Below, one piece after another: positions 31,862 through 38,703 of a stretch of DNA of 38,703 bases. The DNA lies in the NCBI GenBank assembly GCA_036506175.1, contig DASXSE010000100.1, positions 1 to 38,703 on the forward strand, given 5' to 3'. The notes under the pieces were generated by a model. The model did no database searches, was not told the DNA's origin, and saw nothing but the letters and a program-made list of their open reading frames with translations. Every line of letters begins with the position of its first letter. Position 1 is the first letter of the stretch. This DNA comes from JAIBJP01 sp036506175. GTDB taxonomy: Bacteria > Actinomycetota > Thermoleophilia > Gaiellales > Gaiellaceae. The translations under genes were made by a program, and so were the position numbers.

Positions 31862-32982
31862 GCCCGGCTGGTGGCGTCAGGCATCTGTACGTCCACCTGC
31901 CTTTTTGCGCGCACCGCTGCGGCTATTGCGACTTCGTGACGCTGGTCGGGCGCCGTGATTCGCATGAGGAGTACGTGAACGCGCTCCTGCGCGAGCTCGA
32001 CCTCGAGCGGGGAGTCTTATCCAAACACCTCGAGACCGTGTTCCTCGGTGGTGGGACGCCCACGTTCACGGAACCCGCGGCGCTCGAACGTCTGCTGGCT
32101 GCGCTTCCGCCTGCGCACGAGCTCACGGTGGAGGCGAATCCGGAGACAGTTACGCCCGAGCTCGCGGCGCTCCTGCGGAGGGGCGGCGTGACCAGGGTTT
32201 CGCTCGGAGCGCAGTCATTCCAGCCGCAGTTGCTGTCGGTGCTCGAGCGCCAGGCGAATCCGGAGGACGTCCGCCGGGCGTTCTACCATCTTCGTGATGC
32301 CTGCTTTGACAACATCTCCCTGGACCTCATCTACGGGATTCCCGGCCAGAGCCCCTCCGACCTGGAACAGGACCTCGAGGAGTCGCTCTCGCTCGGTCCC
32401 GAGCACCTTTCGTGCTACGAGCTCGAAGCCAAGCCTGGGACTCGCTTCACCCACGCCTGGGGGGACGAACTCGCCTCCCAGGCGGACGCGATGGAGGGCT
32501 ACTTCGAGCTCGTGGTCGAGCGGCTGACCGCTGCCGGCTATCGCTGGTACGAGACGGCGAACTTCTGCCGCGACGGGCGGCAGGCTCGCCACAATCTCGG
32601 CTACTGGCTGGGGCACGACTACCTGGGCCTCGGGATCGGCGCGGTCTCTACCGTGAGCGGGCTGCGCTGGCGCAACGCGCCGAAGCTCGGCGCATACGTG
32701 GCTGCGCTCTTCGAGGGCGGTCGTCCTCCCCGCGAGGTTGAGGAAATCGATGAAATGACGCAGACACGAGAGCGTCTGATGCTCGGCCTGCGGCTCGAGG
32801 AGCCACTCGCGTTGGGCGAAGTCGAGACGGCCGTCGACCAGGAAGCACTGCTTCGGCTGGAAGGGCTCGGCCTGCTCGAGCGGCGCGGCCACGGCCTGGC
32901 ACTCACACGGCGGGGACGCTTCCTCGGCGGGGGAGTGACAGCTGAGTTGCTCACCGAAATCCCTGCAAAACAGTACAATTGA
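31858..32982 (+). CDS. hemW: Heme chaperone HemW (radical SAM)
   Basis: 374 residues. The radical SAM cluster site is Cys17, Cys21 and Cys24 in FCAHRCGYCDF. The third Cys is followed by Asp-Phe, which marks HemW, whereas the oxygen-independent coproporphyrinogen oxidase HemN has an extra Cys. GGGTPTF and a central NISLDLIYGIPGQ are also typical. HemW inserts heme into respiratory enzymes. It overlaps lepA, the common lepA-hemW-hrcA-dnaJ order, and its last codons contain the hrcA promoter-like box. Confidence 0.94.
   Translation: MSPAGGVRHLYVHLPFCAHRCGYCDFVTLVGRRDSHEEYVNALLRELDLERGVLSKHLETVFLGGGTPTFTEPAALERLLAALPPAHELTVEANPETVTPELAALLRRGGVTRVSLGAQSFQPQLLSVLERQANPEDVRRAFYHLRDACFDNISLDLIYGIPGQSPSDLEQDLEESLSLGPEHLSCYELEAKPGTRFTHAWGDELASQADAMEGYFELVVERLTAAGYRWYETANFCRDGRQARHNLGYWLGHDYLGLGIGAVSTVSGLRWRNAPKLGAYVAALFEGGRPPREVEEIDEMTQTRERLMLGLRLEEPLALGEVETAVDQEALLRLEGLGLLERRGHGLALTRRGRFLGGGVTAELLTEIPAKQYN
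32974..32979 (+). promoter_or_regulatory. Putative -10 box of hrcA
   Basis: TACAAT, the closest match to TATAAT in the window, 7 bases before the ATG of hrcA and just before the hemW stop. No CIRCE operator is visible next to it. Confidence 0.55.
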
Positions 32983-32986
32983 GGCT

Positions 32987-34036
32987 ATGCCGGACGCCGA
33001 AACGCCGCGGTTGAGCGTACGCCAAGAGGAGATCCTCGTGCGCGTCGTCGAGGAGTACGTGTCGACGGGTTCTCCCATCGGCTCGAAAACGCTCGTCCAG
33101 CGGACGGGGCTCGACGTCTCCTCCTCGACGGTGCGCAGCGAGCTGGCGCAGCTGGAGGAGCTCGGCCTGCTTTGGCACCCACACACATCGGCGGGGCGGG
33201 TACCCACCGATCTCGGCTACCGCTTTTTCGTGGATCGCGTGATCGCGACGCTCGAGCCCAGACCGGCGGAGCCCGAGCTCGCGCTCGACTTCTCCGAGCT
33301 GAAGAGCGAGGTGGAGGGTGCGCTGCGGGCGACGACCGAGGCCCTGGCCGAGATGACGCATCTCCTCGCGCTCGTCTCGGCTCCACCTATCGAGACCACG
33401 GCCGTTCGGCGGGTCGAGGTGATCCTGCTGCAGCCCCAGCTCGTCCTCGTCGTCCTCATCACCGCCACGGGGGGAGTCACGAAACGCCTCTTCAGCTTCG
33501 CGGAGCCGGTCGACCCCGGCCTGGCCGAGTGGGCGAGCGAGTATCTGAACGAGCGCGTCTCCGGCCTTCAGCTCGGAGCGCGACTACTCCGCAACCGCCT
33601 CGAGGATCCGGAGCTCTCGCCCCGCGAGCGAGCGTTTCTGGCCGAGATAGGTCCGGCTTTCACCGCCGTTCTGGAGGCCGGTGACCAAACGCTCTTCGTG
33701 GGCGGAACGGCGGGTGTCCTCGATGAGTTCAAGTCCGACGACCTGGGCGGCTATCGGCGCCTGCTCGAGGTGCTCGAGCAACGTGCGGCGCTCCTTGAGC
33801 TCATGCGCGCGAGCCTCGTTTCGAAACGCCCGTTCGTCCGCGTTGGCTCCGAGTTCGAGGATCCCGAGCTGGCGCGGGTTTCCCTGGTCGGGGCTCCTTA
33901 CGGCTTGCAGCACCGGAACCTCGGCACGGTGAGCCTCCTCGGCCCGCTGCGCATGGACTACGTCAGGGCGATCGATGCGGTGCGCGCGGCCGCGCGCGAA
34001 CTGTCGGTGTTCGTCGAGGAGCTCTACGAGGATTGA
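32987..34036 (+). CDS. hrcA: Heat-inducible transcription repressor HrcA
   Basis: Represses class I heat-shock genes by binding CIRCE, helped by GroEL. 349 residues: winged-helix N-terminus (about 8-75) with VSSSTVRSELAQLEELGLL and HTSAGRVPTD, a central dimerisation region and a C-terminal domain with GPLRMDYVRAI. ATG at 32987 gives a compact start. No inverted repeat TTAGCACTC/GAGTGCTAA is seen before hrcA or dnaJ, so its targets probably lie outside the window. Confidence 0.96.
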   Translation: MPDAETPRLSVRQEEILVRVVEEYVSTGSPIGSKTLVQRTGLDVSSSTVRSELAQLEELGLLWHPHTSAGRVPTDLGYRFFVDRVIATLEPRPAEPELALDFSELKSEVEGALRATTEALAEMTHLLALVSAPPIETTAVRRVEVILLQPQLVLVVLITATGGVTKRLFSFAEPVDPGLAEWASEYLNERVSGLQLGARLLRNRLEDPELSPRERAFLAEIGPAFTAVLEAGDQTLFVGGTAGVLDEFKSDDLGGYRRLLEVLEQRAALLELMRASLVSKRPFVRVGSEFEDPELARVSLVGAPYGLQHRNLGTVSLLGPLRMDYVRAIDAVRAAARELSVFVEELYED

Positions 34037-34075
34037 CCGCGCCCTCGCGGGCCGGGATCTCGTGTAGGCCGCGAG

Positions 34076-34081
34076 TACTCT
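34076..34081 (+). promoter_or_regulatory. Putative -10 box of dnaJ
   Basis: TACTCT, exactly 6 bases before the GTG of dnaJ, so the start codon would be at or next to the first transcribed base. The clearest leaderless candidate here. Confidence 0.55.
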
Positions 34082-34087
34082 AAGAAC

Positions 34088-35209
34088 GTGGCCACTGTGC
34101 GACGCGACTACTACGAGATCCTCGGGCTCGCCCGGGGCGCTTCCGACAGGGAGATCAAGTCCGCGTTCAGGAAGTTGGCGCGGGAGCTTCATCCCGACGT
34201 TTCCGAGGAACCGGACGCCGAGGAGCGCTTCCGCGAGGCGGCCGAAGCGTACGAAGTGCTCTCCAAGCCCGAGACGCGTGAGCTCTACGACCGCTTTGGC
34301 CATGAGGGGCTGAGTACCGGCGGGTTCCGCCCGACGCAATTCGACTTCGCCAACATCGCCGATCTGTTCTCAGTCTTCTTCGGCGATGACCTCTTCGGGA
34401 TGACGGGCCCGTCGCGTCGCGCAGCTCGAGGGGCGGACGTGCTCGCCGAGGTTGCGATCGAGTTGGAGGAGGCCGCGAGCGGCACGATCCGTTCGGTCTC
34501 CCTCCCAGTGAGCGTCACGTGCAAAACCTGCGGAGGAAGCGGCTCCGCGCCTGGGACAACGCCCGAGACGTGCCCGCGCTGCGAAGGCGTTGGGCGGCTC
34601 CAGTCCGTCTCGTCCTCGATCTTCGGCCAGTTCGTGCGGACGCAAACCTGCCCTCAATGCGATGGAAGCGGCCAGGTGCTGCGCACGCCGTGCGAGGAGT
34701 GTCGAGGTAGCGGCCAGACGACGGAGGAGCGGCAGCTCGAGGTCGAGATACCGCCGGGAATTCACGACGGCCAGCGCATGCGTCTGAGCGGAGAAGGCCA
34801 CGTGGGCCTGCTCGGAGGGCGCGCCGGCGACGCGTACGTGCTCGTCCGGATCAAACCGCACGAGCGGTTCGCCCGTGACGGCAACGACATTGTCTCCACG
34901 GTCGATCTGACCGTGACCCAGGCTGCGCTCGGGACTCAACTAACGGTCCCGACGCTGGATGGCGAGGCCGAACTCGAGTTCAAGCCGGGCGCCCAGCCGG
35001 GTGAGATCCGCATCCTGCGCGGGCGCGGAATGCCCGTCCTGCAGGGGTTCGGGCGGGGCGACCACCGGCTGCTGGTGAACATCGCAGTGCCACGAAACCT
35101 GAACGACGAGCAGCGCCGGCTTCTGGAGGACTTCGCGCGGTCGGAGCACGACGCCAACTACAAGCCGGACGAGGGGTTCTTCGAAAAGCTGCGGGCGGCC
35201 TTCCGCTGA
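34088..35209 (+). CDS. dnaJ: Chaperone protein DnaJ
   Basis: Co-chaperone of DnaK. 373 residues. J domain (about 5-70) with the HPD triad at 35-37, a short linker with few Gly/Phe repeats (about 70-110), a zinc centre with four CxxCxGxG repeats (CKTCGGSG, CPRCEGVG, CPQCDGSG, CEECRGSG), then substrate-binding and dimerisation domains. The GTG start gives ATVRRDYYEILG. This is the hrcA-linked DnaJ (DnaJ2 type of actinobacteria); dnaK and grpE are not in the window. The stop overlaps the proposed CTG start of prmA. Confidence 0.96.
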   Translation: MATVRRDYYEILGLARGASDREIKSAFRKLARELHPDVSEEPDAEERFREAAEAYEVLSKPETRELYDRFGHEGLSTGGFRPTQFDFANIADLFSVFFGDDLFGMTGPSRRAARGADVLAEVAIELEEAASGTIRSVSLPVSVTCKTCGGSGSAPGTTPETCPRCEGVGRLQSVSSSIFGQFVRTQTCPQCDGSGQVLRTPCEECRGSGQTTEERQLEVEIPPGIHDGQRMRLSGEGHVGLLGGRAGDAYVLVRIKPHERFARDGNDIVSTVDLTVTQAALGTQLTVPTLDGEAELEFKPGAQPGEIRILRGRGMPVLQGFGRGDHRLLVNIAVPRNLNDEQRRLLEDFARSEHDANYKPDEGFFEKLRAAFR

Positions 35210-35988
35210 CCGAGCCTTCCCTTCGCCGCCTCTCGGTCCGCGTCCCTCCGCACCGCGCCGAGGAGGCGCGCGCGGTCATGCTCGAACTCTTCCCCGAAGG
35301 GTTCGAGGAGGTCGAGTACGCGGACGACCTCGAGCTGGCCGCGTATTCGAACGCCGCTGGCGAAGAGCGCTTTTGGCAGGCGTTCGGGCCTGGCTCTGCG
35401 ACGGAGGTGGCAGCGGATTGGCAGGAGGCCTGGAAGCGGTTCCACCAACCGGTACGCGTCGGCCCCCTCTGGGTCGGGCCTCCGTGGGAGGAGCCGGATC
35501 CCGATTCCGTTTCGGTCGTCATCGATCCCGGCCAGGCGTTCGGGACGGGTGCGCACGCAACTACCCGGCTTTGCCTGGAGCTCCTCCTCGAACGGCCGCG
35601 CTCGAGCGTCGTCGACCTGGGTTGCGGCTCGGGCGTCCTCGCGGTGGCGGCCGCCAAGCTTGGCTTCGCACCGGTGACCGCGCTCGACGTTGATCCACTG
35701 GCGGTTGAGGCTGCCAAAGCGAATGCGCTAGCGAACGGCGCAGCGGTTGTGGTCAGTAGGACGGACGTCTACGTCGATCCGCTCCCGGCCGCGGACCTCG
35801 CGCTCGCGAACATCACCCTGGACGGCCTCGCGACAGTTGCCGGGCGCGTTCCGTCGGCTGAGCTCGTCGCGTCGGGCTATCTCGCAGGACAGCAACCCTC
35901 GCCCGAGGGGTGGGACCTTGTGGATCGGCGGGAAGCTGAGGGTTGGGCCGCGGACCTGTTCGTTCGGCGCTCCAAGGCTACGATTTGA
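35206..35988 (+). CDS. prmA: Ribosomal protein L11 methyltransferase
   Basis: Trimethylates L11 with S-adenosylmethionine. About 260 residues. The SAM-binding core shows DPGQAFGTGAHATT, VVDLGCGSGVLAVAA, ALDVDPLAVEAA and LANI. The first ordinary start, ATG at 35278, would cut off the conserved first strand and helix (RRLSVRVPPHRAEEARAV). No ATG, GTG or TTG lies close upstream in frame, but CTG at 35206 overlaps the dnaJ stop (CTGA), a coupling geometry like ATGA. I propose this CTG start. The enzyme call does not depend on it. Confidence 0.9.
   Translation: MTEPSLRRLSVRVPPHRAEEARAVMLELFPEGFEEVEYADDLELAAYSNAAGEERFWQAFGPGSATEVAADWQEAWKRFHQPVRVGPLWVGPPWEEPDPDSVSVVIDPGQAFGTGAHATTRLCLELLLERPRSSVVDLGCGSGVLAVAAAKLGFAPVTALDVDPLAVEAAKANALANGAAVVVSRTDVYVDPLPAADLALANITLDGLATVAGRVPSAELVASGYLAGQQPSPEGWDLVDRREAEGWAADLFVRRSKATI
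35979..35984 (+). promoter_or_regulatory. Putative -10 box of the small membrane protein gene
   Basis: TACGAT, 9 bases before the ATG at 35994 and overlapping the last codons of prmA. Confidence 0.4.
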
Positions 35989-35993
35989 ACGGA

Positions 35994-36323
35994 ATGCATG
36001 CGCTTGGATGCGCCCGCTTTTGGCTTTGGGCCTTAGCCGGGGCCCTGCTCGCCTTCTCCGTCGTCGGAGCCGCGTCCATTGGGCTCTTCGTGCTCCCGTT
36101 CGCGGTCATCGCGTTCGTTTTCGCGGCTCGTGCCATGCGCAACCGTGCCGAGCTCCTCGGATTGCTCGCCGGCGCGGCGGCGATCTGCCTCCTGATCGGG
36201 CTCATCCAGCTCGGCGGAGGTGGCCTCGACCCGCGACCTTGGTTCGCCGCGGGCGGCGTCCTAGGGCTCGTCGGCGTCGGCGGCTTCGCTCTCCTGGGCC
36301 GCGGGCTCACGCCGCGGGCCTAG
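35994..36323 (+). CDS. Small four-helix membrane protein of unknown function
   Basis: About 109 residues. Four hydrophobic stretches (about 8-30, 30-46, 52-72, 82-102) with a positive loop RAMRNRAE between the second and third. I recognise no family. ATG at 35994 lies 5 bases after the prmA stop and has a TANNNT box 9 bases upstream. It sits between prmA and mtaB, a place that holds rsmE in other actinobacteria, but it has no resemblance to that enzyme. The codon pattern supports a real gene. Confidence 0.65.
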   Translation: MHALGCARFWLWALAGALLAFSVVGAASIGLFVLPFAVIAFVFAARAMRNRAELLGLLAGAAAICLLIGLIQLGGGGLDPRPWFAAGGVLGLVGVGGFALLGRGLTPRA

Positions 36324-36337
36324 GCGCCGAGGTCGGC

Positions 36338-36343
36338 TAGCAT
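36338..36343 (+). promoter_or_regulatory. Putative -10 box of mtaB
   Basis: TAGCAT, 8 bases before the ATG at 36352, in the 28-base gap after the small membrane protein gene. Confidence 0.5.
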
Positions 36344-36351
36344 CGGCGCGC

Positions 36352-37545
36352 ATGGCGACCTTCAGCGTCGACTTCTTGGGCTGCAAGGTGTCGCAGACAG
36401 ATGCGCAGGAAATCCGTGAGCGTCTCGTGGCGGGCGGCCACGCGGAGCAAGATGCCAGCGCCGAGGTCGCCGTCATCAACACGTGCTGTGTCACGCACGA
36501 AGCCGTGCGGAAGTCACGCCAGGCTGCGCGGCGCGCCGCGAGGCATTCGGCGCGCGTCTATGTGACCGGCTGCGGTGCGCGCCTCGCCGGCGCCTTCGAG
36601 GACCTGCCCGCGAACGTCGTCGTGGTCCGCAAGGGGAGTGAGGCGACGCCGAGCTTCATCGCCGGCGACGTCGGCGCGATCGGCTGTGTCCAGGCGGATG
36701 TCGGGCTCGACCGGGTCCGGGCGTTCGTCAAGGTGCAGGACGGCTGCAGCTTCTCCTGCAATTTCTGCGTCATCCCCCAGGTGCGAGGCCTCTCCCGGAG
36801 CCGGCCTGCCGAGGCCGTGCTGAGCGAGATTCGGCGGCGGGTCGCGCAGGGCCACCGCGAAGTTGTTCTCACGGGAATCAACCTTGGCTGCTACAGGGAC
36901 CGTGAGGCACGGTTCGACCTTACGCAGCTCGTGCGGACTGCGGGAGCGACGCCGGGTCTCGCGCGCCTGCGGCTGTCGTCACTCGAGGTCAACCATCTGA
37001 ACGAGCGATTGCTCAGCGCCATGCGCGAGACGACGACCGTCACGCCTCATCTACACGTCCCGTTGCAATCAGGAGACGACGGCGTCCTGCAAGCGATGGG
37101 GCGGCGCTATTCGGTGGCCACGTACCTGCGTCGTGTCGGGTGGGCCGAGGGCTTCAACCTGACGACCGACGTGATTGTTGGCTTCCCCGGCGAGGACGAC
37201 TCGGCTTTCGAGAACACCGTGCGAGCCGTGGAAGCAGCGGGGATCACGAAGGTGCACGTCTTTCCGTACTCGCCGCGGCCCGGAACGGTCACGCAAGCGG
37301 AGGACTCGGTTCCCCCCGCTGTGAAGAAGGCGCGAAGCGCAACGTTGCGAGCGCGTTCGGCAGTCGCCTGCCGAAATCGTTGGCGGTCGAAACTCGGCAG
37401 CGAGGACGTCATCCTCATCGATCGTCCGGGCCGCGGGTACGGCGAGGACTATTCGCCCTGGTTCGTGGACGGGGAAGTCGGCTCGCTCGTGCGTGCGCGT
37501 GCCGCCGGGATCTCGGAAGAAGGGATCATTGGCCGCGCAGCCTGA
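36352..37545 (+). CDS. mtaB: tRNA t6A37 methylthiotransferase MtaB
   Basis: Radical SAM enzyme that adds a methylthio group to t6A at position 37 of ANN-decoding tRNAs. 397 residues: UPF0004 domain (1-110) with its three cluster cysteines in LGCKVSQTD, NTCCV and TGCGA; radical SAM site Cys132, Cys136, Cys139 (CSFSCNFC); a weak TRAM-like C-terminus. The GCKVSQTD signature and the QVRGLSRSRP segment point to MtaB rather than MiaB or RimO. Followed by the HIT gene, which starts inside its last codons. Confidence 0.93.
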   Translation: MATFSVDFLGCKVSQTDAQEIRERLVAGGHAEQDASAEVAVINTCCVTHEAVRKSRQAARRAARHSARVYVTGCGARLAGAFEDLPANVVVVRKGSEATPSFIAGDVGAIGCVQADVGLDRVRAFVKVQDGCSFSCNFCVIPQVRGLSRSRPAEAVLSEIRRRVAQGHREVVLTGINLGCYRDREARFDLTQLVRTAGATPGLARLRLSSLEVNHLNERLLSAMRETTTVTPHLHVPLQSGDDGVLQAMGRRYSVATYLRRVGWAEGFNLTTDVIVGFPGEDDSAFENTVRAVEAAGITKVHVFPYSPRPGTVTQAEDSVPPAVKKARSATLRARSAVACRNRWRSKLGSEDVILIDRPGRGYGEDYSPWFVDGEVGSLVRARAAGISEEGIIGRAA

Positions 37546-37858
37546 TTGCCTCTTCTGCAAGCTCTTCGTCGAAGGAGAGCATGTGAACTCGGCGGAGGGC
37601 TTCGTCGCCATCCGGGACATCAATCCCAAGGCGCCGGTCCACCTCCTCGTCATTCCGGAACGCCACGTCGAGACCTTTCGAGAGATCGGCGAGTTCCCGG
37701 CCGACGAGACGAAGCGGATGCTGGAATTCGTCGCCGACACGGCCCGGAAGGCGGGACTCGAGGACTACCAGGTGATTGTCAACGTGGGACGCGGCGCCGG
37801 GCAGACCATCTTCCACCTTCACTGGCACATCCTGGGCGGAGGGCGGCCGTTCGAATGA
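37529..37858 (+). CDS. HIT family nucleotide-binding protein (HINT-like)
   Basis: 109 residues. CLFC (7-10) is the N-terminal metal-type pair, and HLHWHIL (His96, His98, His100) is the histidine triad; His98 is the expected nucleophile. HINT proteins hydrolyse adenosine phosphoramidates. TTG at 37529 follows an AAGGG ribosome site and starts within the end of mtaB, overlapping it by 17 bases. The stop overlaps the ATG of yqeY. Confidence 0.94.
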   Translation: MAAQPDCLFCKLFVEGEHVNSAEGFVAIRDINPKAPVHLLVIPERHVETFREIGEFPADETKRMLEFVADTARKAGLEDYQVIVNVGRGAGQTIFHLHWHILGGGRPFE

Positions 37859-38298
37859 GCCTCATCGAACGAATCGAGGATGAGTTGAAGGCGGCCATGA
37901 GGGCGCGCGATCAGGAGCTGACGGGCACCCTGCGCCTGACGCTTGCGTCTCTACGCGCGGCGGAGAAGGAGGTGCAGCGGCCGCTCAAGGAGGATGAGGA
38001 GCTGCATGTCCTGCAGCGCGAGCGGAAGCGGCGATTGGAGGCCGCGGAGGCGTTCCGGGCGGGCGGCCGCGAAGAGCAAGCGGCGAAGGAGGAGCGCGAG
38101 CTCGAGGTCATTCAACGGTTCATGCCGGAGCCAGTGGACGAGGAAGAGCTCGAGCGGATCATCGACGACGCGATTGCGGAGACCGGGGCCACCTCGCTCC
38201 GGGATCTCGGACGTGTGATGGCGGACGTCATGCCCCAGGTAGCGGGGCGCGCGGACGGGTCGGCCGTGAGCCAGCTCGTGCGCGAGAAGCTCGCATAG
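37855..38298 (+). CDS. yqeY: GatB/YqeY domain protein
   Basis: 147 residues with the all-helical YqeY fold: SLIERIEDELKAAMRARD start, a highly charged middle (about 38-85), and the C-terminal GatB-like tRNA-binding tail ending in GRADGSAVSQLVREKL. Related to the tail domain of the amidotransferase subunit GatB, but stand-alone YqeY has no proven role. ATG overlaps the HIT stop (ATGA). It is a frequent neighbour of phoH in actinobacteria. Confidence 0.93.
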   Translation: MSLIERIEDELKAAMRARDQELTGTLRLTLASLRAAEKEVQRPLKEDEELHVLQRERKRRLEAAEAFRAGGREEQAAKEERELEVIQRFMPEPVDEEELERIIDDAIAETGATSLRDLGRVMADVMPQVAGRADGSAVSQLVREKLA

Positions 38299-38366
38299 CG
38301 AAGCGCTTTTGTGTCATCTCGCGTACCACGCATGCGATTTCCCTGAATAAGCTTGAAGCGGAGGGA

Positions 38367-38387
38367 GGCCCGCGGCGGCCCCGGGCC
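38367..38387 (+). terminator. GC hairpin between yqeY and phoH
   Basis: GGCCCG (38367-38372) and CGGGCC (38382-38387) with a 9-base loop and no T-run. A weak candidate for ending the mtaB-HIT-yqeY unit. The rest of the 121-base gap shows only the phoH promoter-like box. Confidence 0.28.
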
Positions 38388-38405
38388 GTAGCCGGATCGC
38401 CTCAC

Positions 38406-38411
38406 TACACT
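38406..38411 (+). promoter_or_regulatory. Putative -10 box of phoH
   Basis: TACACT, 8 bases before the TTG at 38420. It supports that start codon and a leaderless transcript. Confidence 0.45.
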
Positions 38412-38419
38412 CTGAGTAC

Positions 38420-38703
38420 TTGCAGGAAGTTCTTTCGGTCTCGAATGAGGTCGCGGCCGAACTGGCCACGATCGATGACGGCATCCTCCACGCACTGCGC
38501 GACCGGCTCGGGGTAGCGCTGCTCCTGCGCGGAAACCGCCTTACGCTCGAAGGCGACGACACGAAGGTCGGCGAGGCTCGCGCTGTCATCGACGAGCTCG
38601 TCGAGCTGGTCGAAGGGGGCCACGCGATCGGCCCCTCGACCGTCGACGCCGTGCTCGCCGCGCTCGACGCCGCGCACGACCCTCGCGAGGTCTTCGAGGA
38701 CGT
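38420..38703 (+). CDS. phoH: PhoH-like protein, 5' part (cut by window end)
   Basis: 94 residues are visible from TTG at 38420. They match the N-terminal KH-like domain of PhoH proteins: NEVAAELATIDDGILHALRD, then GVALLLRGNRLTLEGDD and a helical ELVELVEGGHAIGPSTVDAVL. The P-loop ATPase domain that defines the family lies beyond the window. PhoH is a phosphate-starvation or RNA-linked ATPase, usually followed by ybeY. The start is chosen because of the TACACT box; there is no ATG or GTG near. Position after yqeY supports the call. Confidence 0.82.
   Translation, partial: MQEVLSVSNEVAAELATIDDGILHALRDRLGVALLLRGNRLTLEGDDTKVGEARAVIDELVELVEGGHAIGPSTVDAVLAALDAAHDPREVFED

Noticed and set aside
32940..34090. 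CIRCE operator near hrcA or dnaJ
   Set aside because: No TTAGCACTC/GAGTGCTAA-like inverted repeat was found in either upstream region.
1..38703. Mobile elements, CRISPR arrays, integration sites at tRNA-Ala
   Set aside because: No transposase, integrase, spaced direct repeats or duplicated tRNA 3' end were seen. The mixed-strand region after the tRNA has no integrase and no clear composition shift.

Overview
The window is GC-rich chromosomal DNA that reads as core genome of an actinobacterium, most likely of the Thermoleophilia/Gaiellales type. This is inferred from gene order, the many GTG and TTG starts, TANNNT boxes placed directly before start codons, a tRNA without an encoded CCA end, and a MarP-like protease. 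No species can be named from the sequence. I see no mobile element, phage gene, CRISPR array or rRNA.

Layout. (1) 34-8492, plus strand: a tiny membrane peptide, a zinc-ribbon membrane protein, ndk and maf, then the complete rod-shape cell-wall cluster mreB-mreC-mreD-mrdA(PBP2)-rodA, then a DUF697 protein and a 67-residue protein of unknown function. (2) 8652-13828, plus strand: RNase E/G, rplU, rpmA, obg, nadD, rsfS; this is an RNA-decay, ribosome-assembly and NAD block. (3) 13982-20355, mixed strands and less conserved: tRNA-Ala(GGC), an AraC regulator with a VOC protein, a cyclophilin, a polytopic membrane protein that may be a glycosyltransferase, a DUF1385 protein, a metallophosphoesterase coupled to a 25-residue membrane peptide, a nucleotidyltransferase-fold protein, and a PlsC-type acyltransferase. 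(4) 20373-28160, plus strand: leuS behind a structured leader with an intrinsic terminator, a CvpA-trypsin (MarP-like) protease, comEA-comEC, and holA. (5) 28178-38703: rpsT (minus strand) divergent from murJ-lepA-hemW, then hrcA, dnaJ-prmA, a small membrane protein, mtaB-HIT-yqeY, and the 5' end of phoH, which is cut by the window edge.

How the parts relate. MreBCD, PBP2 and RodA form the elongasome, and MurJ supplies its lipid II. Obg, RsfS, L21, L27, S20, LepA, PrmA, RNase E/G, LeuRS and MtaB all serve ribosome assembly or translation. ComEA/ComEC are the DNA-uptake core. HrcA and DnaJ are heat-shock functions.

No complete undescribed multi-gene system was found. The most interesting signals are regulatory or about gene starts: (a) a repeated TANNNT box 6-11 nt before the start codon of at least ten genes, which suggests leaderless or near-leaderless transcription; (b) rsfS and prmA, which appear to need CTG start codons; (c) an attenuator-like leader before leuS that matches no riboswitch I know; (d) several very small membrane proteins. 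There is no gene-free stretch longer than 300 bases.
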